Of a DNA stretch of 64,000 bases, positions 46,205-55,665 are shown piece after piece. Position numbers and translations under genes: made by a program. Each line of letters opens with the position of its first letter. The first letter of the stretch is position 1. The stretch is from Pelagibius marinus (GTDB lineage Bacteria > Pseudomonadota > Alphaproteobacteria > Kiloniellales > Kiloniellaceae). The stretch is taken from positions 806,001-870,000 of the forward strand of contig NZ_JACSDK010000001.1 of assembly GCF_014925385.1 (NCBI RefSeq), written 5' to 3'. The notes beneath the pieces are model-generated. The model had not been told where the DNA came from. It saw nothing but the letters and a program-made list of their open reading frames with translations, and made no database searches.

Positions 46205-47626
46205 ATGAAGTACGTTTCCACCCGGGGCGAGGCCCCGGAGCTCTCCTTTGACGAGGTCCTGCTGGCCGGGCTGGCCCGCGACGGCGGGCTCTATCTGCCC
46301 GCAAGCTGGCCGGAGTTCTCGGCCGAGGAGATCCGCGGTTTCGCCGGCAAGCCCTATGCCGAGGTCGCCTTCGCGGTGATCAAGCCCTTCGTCGGCGGCG
46401 CCATCTCCGACGGCGATCTGAAGGGCATCCTGGAAGAGACCTACGCCGGCTTCGACCATGCCGCCGTCGCGCCCCTGAAGCAGCTCGACGAGCGCACCTG
46501 GCTCATGGAACTGTTCCACGGGCCGACGCTGGCCTTCAAGGACTATGCCCTGCAGCTCCTGGGGCGCCTCTTCGACCACCTGCTGGCCGAGCGCGGCGAG
46601 CGCGTCACCATCGTCGGCGCCACCTCCGGCGACACCGGCTCGGCGGCCATAGAGGCCTGCCGCGACCGCGCCCAGATCGACGTCTTCATGCTGCACCCCA
46701 AGGGCCGCGTCTCCGAGGTGCAGCGCCGCCAGATGACCACGGTGCAGGCGCCCAACGTCTACAACATCGCCCTGGAAGGCACCTTCGACGACTGCCAGGA
46801 CCAGGTGAAGGCGATGTTCAACGACCTCGCCTTCCGCGACGACGTGAACCTCTCGGCGGTGAACTCCATCAACTGGGCGCGCATCATGGCCCAGATCGTC
46901 TACTACTTCGTGGCCGGGGTGGCCCTGGGCGCGCCCGAGCGCGCCGTCGCCTTCTCGGTGCCGAGCGGCAACTTCGGCAACATCTTCGCCGCCTACGGGG
47001 CCGGGCGCATGGGCCTGCCGGTGGCCCAGCTCATCGTCGGCTCCAACAAGAACGACATCCTGACCCGCTTCTTCGAGAGCGGCAGCATGAAGATCACCGG
47101 GGTCAGCCCGACCATCTCGCCGTCGATGGACATCCAGGTCTCCTCCAACTTCGAGCGCCTGCTGTACGACGTGCTGGACGGCGACGGCGGCCAGGTGCGC
47201 CGCGTCATGCAGAGCTTCCGCCAGTCCGGCGAGTTCGCCGTCAGTCCCGCGCAGCTGCAGCGCCTGCGCCGCCTCTTCGATGCGCAGCGCTTCGACGACG
47301 AGCAGACCTCTGCGGAGATCGCCGCGCGCCTCAAGTCCTGCGGCGAGCTGCTGGATCCGCACACGGCCATCGCCACGGCGGCCGCGCGCGCCGAGGTCCG
47401 CCCGGAGATCGCCGCCGTGGTCGCCCTGGCGACCGCCCATCCGGCGAAGTTCCCCGACGCGGTGGAGAAGGCCTCGGGCCGGCGTCCCGGGCTGCCGCCG
47501 CGCCTGGCCGACCTCTACGACCGCGAGGAACGCTGCGTGGCTCTGCCGAACGATCTCGTTGCCCTGCAGGACTACATCCGCAGCCAGCGGCAGGACCCGC
47601 CACAACGTCAGAAGGGCGCCGCATGA
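46205..47626 (+). CDS. thrC: Threonine synthase
   Basis: 473 residues, the long (class II) form. It has the N-terminal STRGEAPELSFDEVLLAGLA, the PLP-lysine motif FHGPTLAFKDYALQLLG, VGATSGDTGSAAIEA for phosphate binding and FSVPSGNFGNIFAAY. ThrC converts O-phosphohomoserine to threonine. Homoserine kinase, which supplies its substrate, is encoded at 59163, so the two steps are in the window but not one operon. The stop overlaps the start of the M16 peptidase (ATGA), a pairing typical of Alphaproteobacteria. Confidence 0.95.
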   Translation: MKYVSTRGEAPELSFDEVLLAGLARDGGLYLPASWPEFSAEEIRGFAGKPYAEVAFAVIKPFVGGAISDGDLKGILEETYAGFDHAAVAPLKQLDERTWLMELFHGPTLAFKDYALQLLGRLFDHLLAERGERVTIVGATSGDTGSAAIEACRDRAQIDVFMLHPKGRVSEVQRRQMTTVQAPNVYNIALEGTFDDCQDQVKAMFNDLAFRDDVNLSAVNSINWARIMAQIVYYFVAGVALGAPERAVAFSVPSGNFGNIFAAYGAGRMGLPVAQLIVGSNKNDILTRFFESGSMKITGVSPTISPSMDIQVSSNFERLLYDVLDGDGGQVRRVMQSFRQSGEFAVSPAQLQRLRRLFDAQRFDDEQTSAEIAARLKSCGELLDPHTAIATAAARAEVRPEIAAVVALATAHPAKFPDAVEKASGRRPGLPPRLADLYDREERCVALPNDLVALQDYIRSQRQDPPQRQKGAA

Positions 47627-48903
47627 GCGTACCCACGAGCGTCCCCACGAGCGTTCAGGTCACGCGGCTGCCCTCCGGCCTGACGGTCGCCACCGACACC
47701 ATGCCGGATGCGGCCACGGTGTCTCTGGGCGCCTGGGTCGGGGCCGGCACGCGCCAGGAGACGCCGGAGGTCAACGGCATCGCCCACCTGCTGGAGCACA
47801 TGGCCTTCAAGGGCACCGAGCGGCGCTCGGCCCAGGACATCGCGGTGGAGATCGAGGCCGTGGGCGGGCACCTGAACGCCTATACCAGCCGCGAGAACAC
47901 CGCTTTCTACGCCAAGGTGCTGTCCGAGGACGCGCCGCTGGCCCTCGACATCATCGCCGACATCCTGCAGCACTCCACCTTCCTGGAGGAAGAGCTGGAG
48001 CGCGAGCGCGCGGTGGTGCTGCAGGAGATCGGCCAGGCCTACGACACGCCCGACGACATCGTCTTCGACCATTTCCAGGAAACCGCCTATCCCGACCAGG
48101 CCCTGGGCCGCCCGGTGCTGGGCGAGAGCCGCACGGTCAGCGCCCTCAAGCGGGAATCGCTCTGGGACTACCTGCGCGGCCACTACGGCCCGGAGCAGAC
48201 GGTGGTGGCCGCCGCCGGCCAGGTCGAGCACGACCGCTTCGTCGACATGGTGGCCGGCGCTTTCACCCACGAGGGTTTCCAGAGCAACGGCGCGACCGAC
48301 CCGGCCGACTACCGCGGCGGCGATCGGCGCGAGGCCCGCGATCTGGAGCAGGTTCACCTGCTGCTCGGCTTCGACGGGGTCGGCTACCTGGACGACGACT
48401 ACTACGCCATGAACCTGCTCTCCATGCTGTTCGGCGGCGGCATGTCCTCGCGGCTGTTCCAGGAGGTGCGCGAGAAGCGTGGCCTGGTCTACTCGATCTA
48501 TTCCTTTCACTCGGCTTTCGTCGACGGCGGCATCTTCGGGCTCTACGCCGGCACCGGCAGCCGCGAGGTGAAGGAGCTGGTGCCGGTGGTCTGCGACGAG
48601 CTGGCCAAGTTGACCGGCGAGGTGAGCCCCGAGGAGCTGGAGCGCGCCCGCGCCCAGGTGCGCGCCTCCCTGCTGATGAGCCGCGAGCGCTCCAGCTCGC
48701 GCGCCGAACAGTTGGCCCAGCAGATCCTGATCTACGGCCGCCCGCAGCCGCTCGACGAGGTGCTGGAGAAGATCGCGGCGGTGACGCGCGAGGACGTGCT
48801 GCGTGTCGCCGCACGCCTGCTGGCCAGCCGCCCCACCTTGACCGCCATCGGCCCCCTGAAACACCTGGAGAGCGCCGAGCGCATCGCCGCGCGCTTCGGC
48901 TGA
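47623..48903 (+). CDS. M16 family zinc peptidase (mitochondrial processing peptidase-like)
   Basis: 426 residues. The inverted zinc motif HLLEHMAFKGTERRS (HxxEH) is intact, with the second metal Glu downstream in ERERAVVLQEIGQ. The C-terminal half contains the glycine-rich MLFGGGMSSRLFQEVREKRG, the substrate-grip region. It is the single-chain bacterial relative of the mitochondrial processing peptidase beta subunit. The N-terminus holds a short duplicated SVPTSVPTSV encoded by a 12-bp repeat. It is coupled to thrC by overlap and followed 16 bp later by a GNAT gene. Confidence 0.93.
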   Translation: MSVPTSVPTSVQVTRLPSGLTVATDTMPDAATVSLGAWVGAGTRQETPEVNGIAHLLEHMAFKGTERRSAQDIAVEIEAVGGHLNAYTSRENTAFYAKVLSEDAPLALDIIADILQHSTFLEEELERERAVVLQEIGQAYDTPDDIVFDHFQETAYPDQALGRPVLGESRTVSALKRESLWDYLRGHYGPEQTVVAAAGQVEHDRFVDMVAGAFTHEGFQSNGATDPADYRGGDRREARDLEQVHLLLGFDGVGYLDDDYYAMNLLSMLFGGGMSSRLFQEVREKRGLVYSIYSFHSAFVDGGIFGLYAGTGSREVKELVPVVCDELAKLTGEVSPEELERARAQVRASLLMSRERSSSRAEQLAQQILIYGRPQPLDEVLEKIAAVTREDVLRVAARLLASRPTLTAIGPLKHLESAERIAARFG

Positions 48904-48919
48904 AGAGGAGGGGCGGGCC

Positions 48920-49507
48920 ATGCTGTTCACGGTCTTCCGCGGCGAGAGCCCGCAGGCCATACGACTCGAAGGGCCGCGCGTCTTCCTGGTGCCGCCGCGC
49001 ATGAGCGACTGGAAGGCCTGGGCCGGCCTGCGCGAGGAGAGCCGCGGATTTCTGACGCCCTGGGAGCCGACCTGGCCGCACGACGCGCTGGGCCGCCACG
49101 CCTTCCGCCGCCGCCTGCGCGCCTATAACCAGGAATGGCGCCAGGGCACCGGCTTCAGCTTCCTGGTCTACCGCCTCTCCGACAGCACGCTGATGGGCGG
49201 GGTCACCCTCTCCAACGTGCGCCGCGGCGTCGCCCAGGCCGCGAGCATGGGGTATTGGATCGGCGAGCGCTTCGCCCGCCAGGGCTTCATGAGCGAGGCG
49301 GTCTCGGCCGTCGTCGAGTTCGCCTTCGAGGAACTGGCCCTGCACCGGGTCGAGGCCGCCTGCCTGCCGCACAACGACGCCAGCCGCAGCCTGCTGCTGA
49401 AGGTCGGCTTCCGGCAGGAAGGCTATGCCCGCCAGTACCTGCGCATCAACGGCAAGTGGCAGGACCACCTGCTGTTCGAAATGCTGCGCGACGACCCCAG
49501 GCTTTAG
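48920..49507 (+). CDS. GNAT acetyltransferase, RimJ-like
   Basis: 195 residues. GPRVFLVPPRMSDWKAWAGL starts the fold. It continues WEPTWPHDALGRHAFRRRL, then GYWIGERFARQGFMSEAVSA as the acetyl-CoA motif region, and HRVEAACLPHNDASRSLLLK (in part). This is the RimJ/RimL pattern, in which the enzyme acetylates protein N-termini such as that of ribosomal S5. It lies 16 bp after the M16 peptidase, with GAAGAGGAGGGGCGG before its ATG, so it is the third gene of the thrC operon. The substrate is not proven. Confidence 0.85.
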   Translation: MLFTVFRGESPQAIRLEGPRVFLVPPRMSDWKAWAGLREESRGFLTPWEPTWPHDALGRHAFRRRLRAYNQEWRQGTGFSFLVYRLSDSTLMGGVTLSNVRRGVAQAASMGYWIGERFARQGFMSEAVSAVVEFAFEELALHRVEAACLPHNDASRSLLLKVGFRQEGYARQYLRINGKWQDHLLFEMLRDDPRL

Positions 49508-49635
49508 GGCCCCGGCTTTAGCGCTGCGTCCCTCTGGAAGACCCCTTCCCAAAGAAGGGAAGACCCCTACCTTAAGTGAAAGTGTCCGGGATCCTGGGGT
49601 TCCGGATGGCGCGTTCGAAAAAGGAAGGTGGAACG

Positions 49636-49986
49636 ATGGCCGCAAGCAAACCCGAGCCGCTCAAGGACGCCAGCCACCTCTACGAGGTCGAGCGGCGGCA
49701 GTATCACCTGCAGCGCCCGGGCTTCAGGATCAGCGAATTGCAGTTGGGCCCGACGCAGAGCGTGCCCTGGCACAGCCACACGCACATCACCGATACCTTC
49801 TACGTGATCGAAGGAAGACTCCGCTTGTTTCTCCAGGGACCCAAGGAAGAAGTGCTGCTCGGGCCCGGGGAAACCTATGCCGTGCCGCCGGGACGGCCGC
49901 ACCTGGTCACCAACGGCGGTGACGGCTCGATGACCATTCTCGTCCTCCAGGGCGTCGGCGAATACGACTACGTCCCGCTGGTTTGA
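49636..49986 (+). CDS. Small cupin-domain protein
   Basis: 116 residues from ATG 49636, with GGTGGAACG before it. A single cupin barrel: motif 1 VPWHSHTHITDTFYVIEGRL (His, His and Glu metal ligands) and motif 2 VPPGRPHLVTNGG (third His). The metal and activity are unknown; such proteins may be isomerases, dioxygenases or sensors. It stands alone between a GNAT gene and a convergent cyclase gene. Confidence 0.8.
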   Translation: MAASKPEPLKDASHLYEVERRQYHLQRPGFRISELQLGPTQSVPWHSHTHITDTFYVIEGRLRLFLQGPKEEVLLGPGETYAVPPGRPHLVTNGGDGSMTILVLQGVGEYDYVPLV

Positions 49987-50043
49987 GACCGGACCTCGGG
50001 GCCGGACGAAGGGGGCCGCCTTCCTGCATCCTGCACGCCGAGG

Positions 50044-51822
50044 TTATTCCTCGGGCAGGCCTACCTGCCGCAGGGCCGCCGCATAGCGTTCCCTGTCGTT
50101 TTCGCCAGCGTAGGCGACCTGGCCATAGACATCTCTCTTGATCGAGCTTTCCGGCGTCAGCCGCAGCACCTCTGCGATGGCGCTGCGCGCCTTTTCCATT
50201 TCTCCGAGCCCGGCATGGCAGGCCGCGAGGAAGCGCAGGGCCGGCGTGAAATTGGGGCGCTCCCGCAAGGCCTGCTCTTCACAGGCAACCCCCTCGGTAT
50301 AGCGTTCCGCCGCAAAATGCGCGATCGCGGCGAAGTGGAGGTATGAATAGTTGAACGGATCGCGCGGACTCATGCGGATCGCCAAGTCCACGGCTTCGAT
50401 GGCCGCATCGGGCTGGCCCCCGAGGGCAAGCGCCGCCGCCATGTTGCCGTGCGCGAGGGCAAAGTTCTCGTTCAACTCGATCGCCCGGCGATACCAGGCG
50501 ATGGCCTCGTCGTACCTGCTGGTGAAACAGACGATATAGCCGACCGAGAAATAGCCCCAAGGTTCATCGTCGTCCAAGGCGACCGCGGTCTGTGCGATCT
50601 CGCGGGCGCTGGACAGGGTTGTGTCTATGTCACCGCCGAAGAACACCATGCGGGCCTCGGCAAATGCCAGCACACTGTGCGCCTTCGCATAGTTGGGGCT
50701 GAGCGCAACGGCCTGCCGCAGGAGCTGCCGCGCCTCCTCGTTGTCGCCCTTGGTGAAGCGCCCCAGGTGCCAGAGGCTTCGTATGACACAGCCCCAGGCA
50801 TCCAGGCTCTCAGGGGGCTTGCTTTGGATACGCAGGTTCTCGGCGGCGTAGAGCTGGGGCTCGATCGCGCCGACGACCCGCTGCGTGATCTCGTCCTGCA
50901 CCGCGAAGATATCCTCCACCTGCCGGTCGTAGCGCTCCGCCCAGAGGTGATTCCCGGTCTCCCCATCGATCAGCTGCGCGGCGATCCGCAAGCGGTTGCC
51001 GGCCTTGCGCACGCTGCCCTCGAGGACATAGCGCACGCCGAGTTCCCGTGCGACCTGGCGTACGTCGGGTGATTTTCCCTTGTAGGAGAAGGTCGAATTG
51101 CGCGCGATCACGAAGAACCAGCGCAGTTTCGACAGGGCCGTGATGATGTCCTCCGACATGCCGTCGGCGAAGTAATCCTGCTCCGGGTCTCCGCTCATGT
51201 TGTCGAAGGGCAGAACGGCGACGGAAGGCTTGTCGGAGGTTTTCGCCGCCGGTTCGGGCGGTGGCGCTTGCTGCGATGCGCTTTCGTCTGCCGTGTCGGG
51301 GCCCACGGCGAAACAGCGGACGGGCCGGGTGATGTTCTTGACGGCAACCTCTCCCAGGTCGTGGAGCGCGATTGCCATGCGGTCGCGCACCTGGTCGCGC
51401 GCCGCGCGCGAGAGGCAGATGCCGCCCGGCCTTGCCAGGCCCTCGATGCGCGCGGCCACGTTCACGCCGTCGCCGAAGACGTCATCGTCCTGGATGATCA
51501 CGTCGCCCAGGTTGACGCCGATGCGAAACTCTATGCGCCGGGCTTCCGGAACCGGGCCGTTGCGCTTGCCCATCGCGTCTTGAAACGCAAGCGCGCACTG
51601 CACGGCGTCGACGACGCTGGCGAACTCCGCGAGCAGTCCGTCGCCCGTCGTCTTGACGACGCGTCCGCGGTGTTCGGCGATGCAGGGCTCGATTGCCTCG
51701 GAGAGATGGGCTGTCAGGGCGGCCAGCGTACCCTCTTCATCCTCGCCCATCAGCCGGGAGTATCCCGCCACGTCGGCGGCCAGGATCGCAGCCAGCCTTC
51801 TTTGAACGCGTCCCTCGGCCAT
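50044..51822 (-). CDS. Adenylate/guanylate cyclase with TolB-like and TPR domains
   Basis: 592 residues. Residues 1-175 are a class III cyclase domain: RLAAILAADVAGYSRLMGED, VVKTTGDGLLAEF and FGDGVNVAARIEGLA give the metal Asp pair and the transition-state Asn/Arg. After a Pro/Ala-rich linker comes the TolB-like region (KPSVAVLPFDNMSGDPEQDY in part, FADGMSEDIITALSKL, then the GSVRKAGNRLRIAAQLID pair). Residues ~340-590 are TPR repeats. This architecture is widespread in soil and marine Alphaproteobacteria. It should make cAMP or cGMP in response to a protein or ligand bound by the TPRs. No receptor or response gene lies next to it. Confidence 0.9.
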   Translation of the reverse strand: MAEGRVQRRLAAILAADVAGYSRLMGEDEEGTLAALTAHLSEAIEPCIAEHRGRVVKTTGDGLLAEFASVVDAVQCALAFQDAMGKRNGPVPEARRIEFRIGVNLGDVIIQDDDVFGDGVNVAARIEGLARPGGICLSRAARDQVRDRMAIALHDLGEVAVKNITRPVRCFAVGPDTADESASQQAPPPEPAAKTSDKPSVAVLPFDNMSGDPEQDYFADGMSEDIITALSKLRWFFVIARNSTFSYKGKSPDVRQVARELGVRYVLEGSVRKAGNRLRIAAQLIDGETGNHLWAERYDRQVEDIFAVQDEITQRVVGAIEPQLYAAENLRIQSKPPESLDAWGCVIRSLWHLGRFTKGDNEEARQLLRQAVALSPNYAKAHSVLAFAEARMVFFGGDIDTTLSSAREIAQTAVALDDDEPWGYFSVGYIVCFTSRYDEAIAWYRRAIELNENFALAHGNMAAALALGGQPDAAIEAVDLAIRMSPRDPFNYSYLHFAAIAHFAAERYTEGVACEEQALRERPNFTPALRFLAACHAGLGEMEKARSAIAEVLRLTPESSIKRDVYGQVAYAGENDRERYAAALRQVGLPEE

Positions 51823-51989
51823 TTTCCGGTACTCCCCGGGATGGAGTCTATGGCCGGGGAGGGAGGAAGTCTATGAGAGCGCGCGGCGGCGGACGGGCGT
51901 CAATCTGCGCCCTCGAGCCCGGTCGCGGAAAGGCCCGCTCTCAGCCGAAAACCGGGTCTCCTGCCGCGCATGGCGAAGATTGCGGATGA

Positions 51990-52553
51990 CTACGCGTGGC
52001 CGGCGTCGCCGGAGAGCATGGAGACGTCGATGCCCAGCTTGGCGATGGCGCGTTCCCACTTGTTGTCGAGGGACTCGTCGAAGACTAGGTCTTCGTCCGG
52101 GGCGACGTGCAGCCAGCCGTTGGCCTGGATCTCGGAGTCGAGCTGCCCCGGCCCCCAGCCGGCGTAGCCCAGGGCCAGCAGGCTGCGGCGCGGGCCCTGG
52201 CCGTGGGCGATGTCGCGCAGGATGTCCACCGTCGCCGTCAGGGCCACGGTCTCGTCCACCTGCAGGGTGCTGTCCTGGCGGTACTCGCCGGAATGCAGCA
52301 CGAAGCCGCGGCCGGATTCCACCGGGCCGCCGAAGTGCACGCGGATTTCCTCGTCGATGGTCGGCGGGCCGATGCCGAGCTGGGTCAGCAGGTCGGGGAA
52401 GGTGATGGCCCCGACCAGGCGGTTGATGACTAGGCCCATGGCGCCCTCGGGATGATGGGCGCAGACATAGATGACGCTGCGCGCGAAGCGGGAATCGCGC
52501 ATGCCGGGCATGGCGATCAGCAGCTGGCCGGTCAGGTATTCTTCGTCCTGCAT
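51990..52553 (-). CDS. YqgE/AlgH family protein
   Basis: 187 residues from ATG 52553. The family core is clear: [39 protein letters not shown] and [18 protein letters not shown], then [20 protein letters not shown], a highly conserved block. YqgE/AlgH proteins are small, cytoplasmic and of uncertain function; AlgH affects alginate regulation in Pseudomonas. It is divergent from the dsbD-like gene and separate from the cyclase gene by 167 bp. Confidence 0.9.
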   Translation of the reverse strand: MQDEEYLTGQLLIAMPGMRDSRFARSVIYVCAHHPEGAMGLVINRLVGAITFPDLLTQLGIGPPTIDEEIRVHFGGPVESGRGFVLHSGEYRQDSTLQVDETVALTATVDILRDIAHGQGPRRSLLALGYAGWGPGQLDSEIQANGWLHVAPDEDLVFDESLDNKWERAIAKLGIDVSMLSGDAGHA

Positions 52554-52746
52554 CACCCAAGAATCTAGCGGTCCGGCGCGATCCCCACAATGGCCGCGCG
52601 GGTGTTTTTTCGGGGACCCGGCGCCCGGCGGCAATGCACCGCGGGACTCCGGGGCTTTCCGGCGGGTTATCGGGGCTATACTGGGGACACACGTTGTCGT
52701 GAGACCCCCACGGCCGGGGCTGGATATTCCGGGCCCAGCCGTCTAT

Positions 52747-54954
52747 ATGCCGGGGGTCGGCCCCTTTCGGCGGAAGCGGTTGTTGATTAACTATTTGAAA
52801 AATAGAACTTTTGCTGCGGCTCTCCTGGCCGGATTCCTGGCTTTTGGGGGCGCGCTTGCCCTGGCGCCCCAGAACGGGGTCGCCGCGGCCAGCGGCTGGG
52901 CCGAGGAGGAGCAGGGCCGCCTGCGCCTGATCAGCGCCCAGCAGTCGCTGGCCGGCGAGGCTGTCGACCTGGGCCTGGAGTTCGACCTGCAGCCGGGCTG
53001 GAAGATCTACTGGCGCTCGCCGGGAGACGCCGGGCTGCCGCCGCGGGCCGACTGGAGCGGCTCGGAGAACCTGAAGCAGGCGGAGATCGCCTGGCCGGTG
53101 CCGCACCGCTTCTCCCTCTTCGGGCTGGAGACCTTCGGCTACGGCGACCAGATCGTGCTGCCGGTCCGGGCCCTGGCCGAGCGCCCGGGCGAGCCGTTGC
53201 AGCTGCGCGCCAAGGTCGACTACCTGCTCTGCGAAGAGATCTGCATTCCCTACACGGCCGAGCTCAGTCTCGACCTGCCGGCGGGCGAGGGCGCGCGCAC
53301 GCCGCAGGCCTTCCTCATCGAGAGCTTCCGCGGCCAAGTGCCCGGCCTCGGCGCCGAGCGCGGCCTCGGCATCACCAATGTGACTCTTACCGGTTCACTG
53401 GAGGCACCTCGCCTGCAGGTGACCGCGCGCTCCGAACGGCCTTTCCAGGCGCCGGACCTGCTGGTCGAGGGGCCGCCGGGCTTCACCTTCGGCGTGCCGG
53501 AGGTGAGCCTCAGCGACGGCGGCAAGCAGGCGAGGCTCAGCGTCGCCGCCACCACGGTGCTGCCCGACAAGGTGCTGGAGGGCAAGGCGGTGACTGTCAC
53601 CGTCACCGACGGGCCGCGCGGCATCGAGAAAGACGCCGTGGCGCAGTTCCTGACGCCGCCGGCCCCGCCGGCGCCCAGCCTGGCGGCCTTCGCCGGCCTG
53701 CTGGGCCTGGCCCTGCTCGGCGGCCTGATCCTCAACCTCATGCCCTGCGTTCTGCCGGTGCTCTCCATCAAGCTGCTCTCGGTGGTGCAGCAGGGCGGGC
53801 GTGAGCGCGGCGCCGTGCGCCTCAGCTTCCTGGCCTCGGCGGCCGGCGTGATCTTCTCCTTCCTGGTGCTGGCCAGCCTGGCGGTGGCGCTGAAGGCCAC
53901 CGGCCTGGCGGTGGGCTGGGGCATCCAGTTCCAGCAGCCGCTGTTCCTCAGCGCCCTGGCCCTGGTCATGACGCTCTTCGCCTATAACCTCCTGGGCTTC
54001 TTCGAGGTGCCGCTGCCCGGCTTCGTCGGGCGCCTGGCCGCGACCGGGACCGGCCACGAAGACCACAGCCTCTTGGGCAACTTCGCCACCGGCGCCCTGG
54101 CGACCCTTATGGCGACGCCCTGCTCGGCGCCTTTCCTCGGGACCTCCGTCGGCTTCGCCCTGGCGCGCGGCGCGCTGGAGATCTACCTCATCTTCACCGC
54201 CCTGGGCCTCGGCCTGGCGCTGCCCTACCTGCTGGTGGCCGCGGCGCCGCGGCTGGTCGCCTGGCTGCCGCGCCCGGGCCATTGGATGGTGACCCTGCGC
54301 CGCGTCCTGGGGCTGCTGCTGGCGGCCACGGCGGTGTGGCTGCTCAGCGTGCTGGCCGCCCAGGTGGGCGCGCTGGCCGCGCTGCTGACCGGCGGACTGC
54401 TGCTCGGCCTGGGGCTGGTGCTGTGGAAAGGCCCCAAGCTGATGGCGCAGAACCGCTTCGCGACCTCGGCGCTGGCGGTCGTCCTGGCCCTGGCCGCCTT
54501 CGCGCTGCCGGCCGGACTCAAGAGCGATCTGCCCGGCGGACCGGGGCCCCGGCAGACGGCGGCGAACGATCTGGCCTGGCGGCCGCTGGACGCGGCGGCC
54601 ATTCCGGGGCTGGTGGCCGAAGGCCGGGTGGTCTTCGTCGACGTCACGGCCGACTGGTGCATCACCTGCCAGGTGAACAAGAAGCTGGTGCTGAACAGCG
54701 ACAGCGTCGCCGCCCTGTTGAGCGATCCCTCTGTGGTGCGCATGCGCGGCGACTGGACCCTGCCGAGCGACGCCATTTCCAGCTATCTCGCGAGTTTCGG
54801 GCGCTACGGCATCCCCTTCAACGCGGTCTACGGCCCCGGCGCGCCGGAGGGGCTCGCCCTGCCGGAATTGCTGAGCCAGGACGCGGTCACGGCCGCCTTC
54901 GGGCAGGTGCGCCGCGCCGAAACCGCCGCCCGCGTCCCGCAAACCTTGGAATAG
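52747..54954 (+). CDS. DsbD/ScsB-like thiol:disulfide interchange protein
   Basis: 735 residues if ATG 52747 is used; TTG at 52780 or 52783 would give a more compact signal peptide. A signal peptide (FAAALLAGFLAFGGALALAP) is followed by an N-terminal beta domain (residues ~50-300) with YLLCEEICIPYTAEL carrying two cysteines. Eight membrane helices include the CcdA-like NLMPCVLPVLSIKLLS and ATPCSAPFLGTSVGFAL cysteines. The C-terminal thioredoxin-like domain has VDVTADWCITCQVNKKL. It moves reducing power from cytoplasmic thioredoxin to periplasmic proteins. The peroxiredoxin 138 bp downstream could share redox duties. Confidence 0.9.
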   Translation: MPGVGPFRRKRLLINYLKNRTFAAALLAGFLAFGGALALAPQNGVAAASGWAEEEQGRLRLISAQQSLAGEAVDLGLEFDLQPGWKIYWRSPGDAGLPPRADWSGSENLKQAEIAWPVPHRFSLFGLETFGYGDQIVLPVRALAERPGEPLQLRAKVDYLLCEEICIPYTAELSLDLPAGEGARTPQAFLIESFRGQVPGLGAERGLGITNVTLTGSLEAPRLQVTARSERPFQAPDLLVEGPPGFTFGVPEVSLSDGGKQARLSVAATTVLPDKVLEGKAVTVTVTDGPRGIEKDAVAQFLTPPAPPAPSLAAFAGLLGLALLGGLILNLMPCVLPVLSIKLLSVVQQGGRERGAVRLSFLASAAGVIFSFLVLASLAVALKATGLAVGWGIQFQQPLFLSALALVMTLFAYNLLGFFEVPLPGFVGRLAATGTGHEDHSLLGNFATGALATLMATPCSAPFLGTSVGFALARGALEIYLIFTALGLGLALPYLLVAAAPRLVAWLPRPGHWMVTLRRVLGLLLAATAVWLLSVLAAQVGALAALLTGGLLLGLGLVLWKGPKLMAQNRFATSALAVVLALAAFALPAGLKSDLPGGPGPRQTAANDLAWRPLDAAAIPGLVAEGRVVFVDVTADWCITCQVNKKLVLNSDSVAALLSDPSVVRMRGDWTLPSDAISSYLASFGRYGIPFNAVYGPGAPEGLALPELLSQDAVTAAFGQVRRAETAARVPQTLE

Positions 54955-55092
54955 GGCCGCCGCCGCTCTATCTTTCTGGGCAGCGCCGGGTCCTCCGGCG
55001 CGCGACATCCGAAAAGGGGCCTCCGGTCCCGGCAATCAAGAGACAGAGCTCCCCGACTGGGTAGGGGGCGGAATTTTCAGGGGACACTCATC

Positions 55093-55575
55093 ATGACGAT
55101 TCAGGTTGGCGACCGCATTCCCAGCGCGACCCTGCGCTACAAGACAGACGAAGGCATTCAGGAGATCACCACCGACGAGATCTTCGGCGGCAAGAAGGTC
55201 GTGCTCTTCTCGCTGCCGGGGGCCTTCACCCCGACCTGCTCGGCCAAGCATCTGCCGGGCTTCGTGGACAAGGCCGGCGAGTTCAAGGGCAAAGGCGTCG
55301 ACAGCATCATCTGCATGTCGGTGAACGACGCCTTCGTCATGGACGCCTGGGGCAAGGACCAGAACGTCGGCGACAAGGTGCAGCTGCTGGCCGACGGCAA
55401 CGGCGACTTCGCCAAGGCCCTGGGGCTGGAGCTGGACGCCACCGGCGTCGGCCTGGGCATCCGCGCCCAGCGCTTCGCCATGGTCGTCGAGGACGGCGTG
55501 GTGAAGACGCTGAACGTCGAAGAGCCCGGCGCCTTCGAGGTGTCGAGCGCCGAGTCCATGCTGGCCGCGCTGTAA
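55093..55575 (+). CDS. Peroxiredoxin (Prx5/glutaredoxin-type)
   Basis: 160 residues. The peroxidatic Cys lies in LPGAFTPTCSAKHLPGF, the Prx5 signature. The later Arg in LGIRAQRFAMVVEDG and the C-terminal EEPGAFEVSSAESML also match. It reduces hydrogen and alkyl peroxides with glutathione/glutaredoxin or thioredoxin. It has a single clear Cys at the active site and no C-terminal resolving Cys. A hairpin terminator lies 20 bp after the stop. The ATG follows AGGGGACACTCATC. Confidence 0.92.
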   Translation: MTIQVGDRIPSATLRYKTDEGIQEITTDEIFGGKKVVLFSLPGAFTPTCSAKHLPGFVDKAGEFKGKGVDSIICMSVNDAFVMDAWGKDQNVGDKVQLLADGNGDFAKALGLELDATGVGLGIRAQRFAMVVEDGVVKTLNVEEPGAFEVSSAESMLAAL

Positions 55576-55595
55576 CGCCGGACACCGCGCAGAAC

Positions 55596-55635
55596 AGCGG
55601 CGGCGGCTCCTTCCTGGGGCCGCCGCTTTGCTTTT
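55596..55635 (+). terminator. Rho-independent terminator of the peroxiredoxin gene
   Basis: AGCGGCGGC (55596-55604) pairs perfectly with GCCGCCGCT (55619-55627) and is followed by TTGCTTTT. Confidence 0.8.
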
Positions 55636-55665
55636 GCCGGCTTCGCGGCGCCCGAAAGGGCGCCG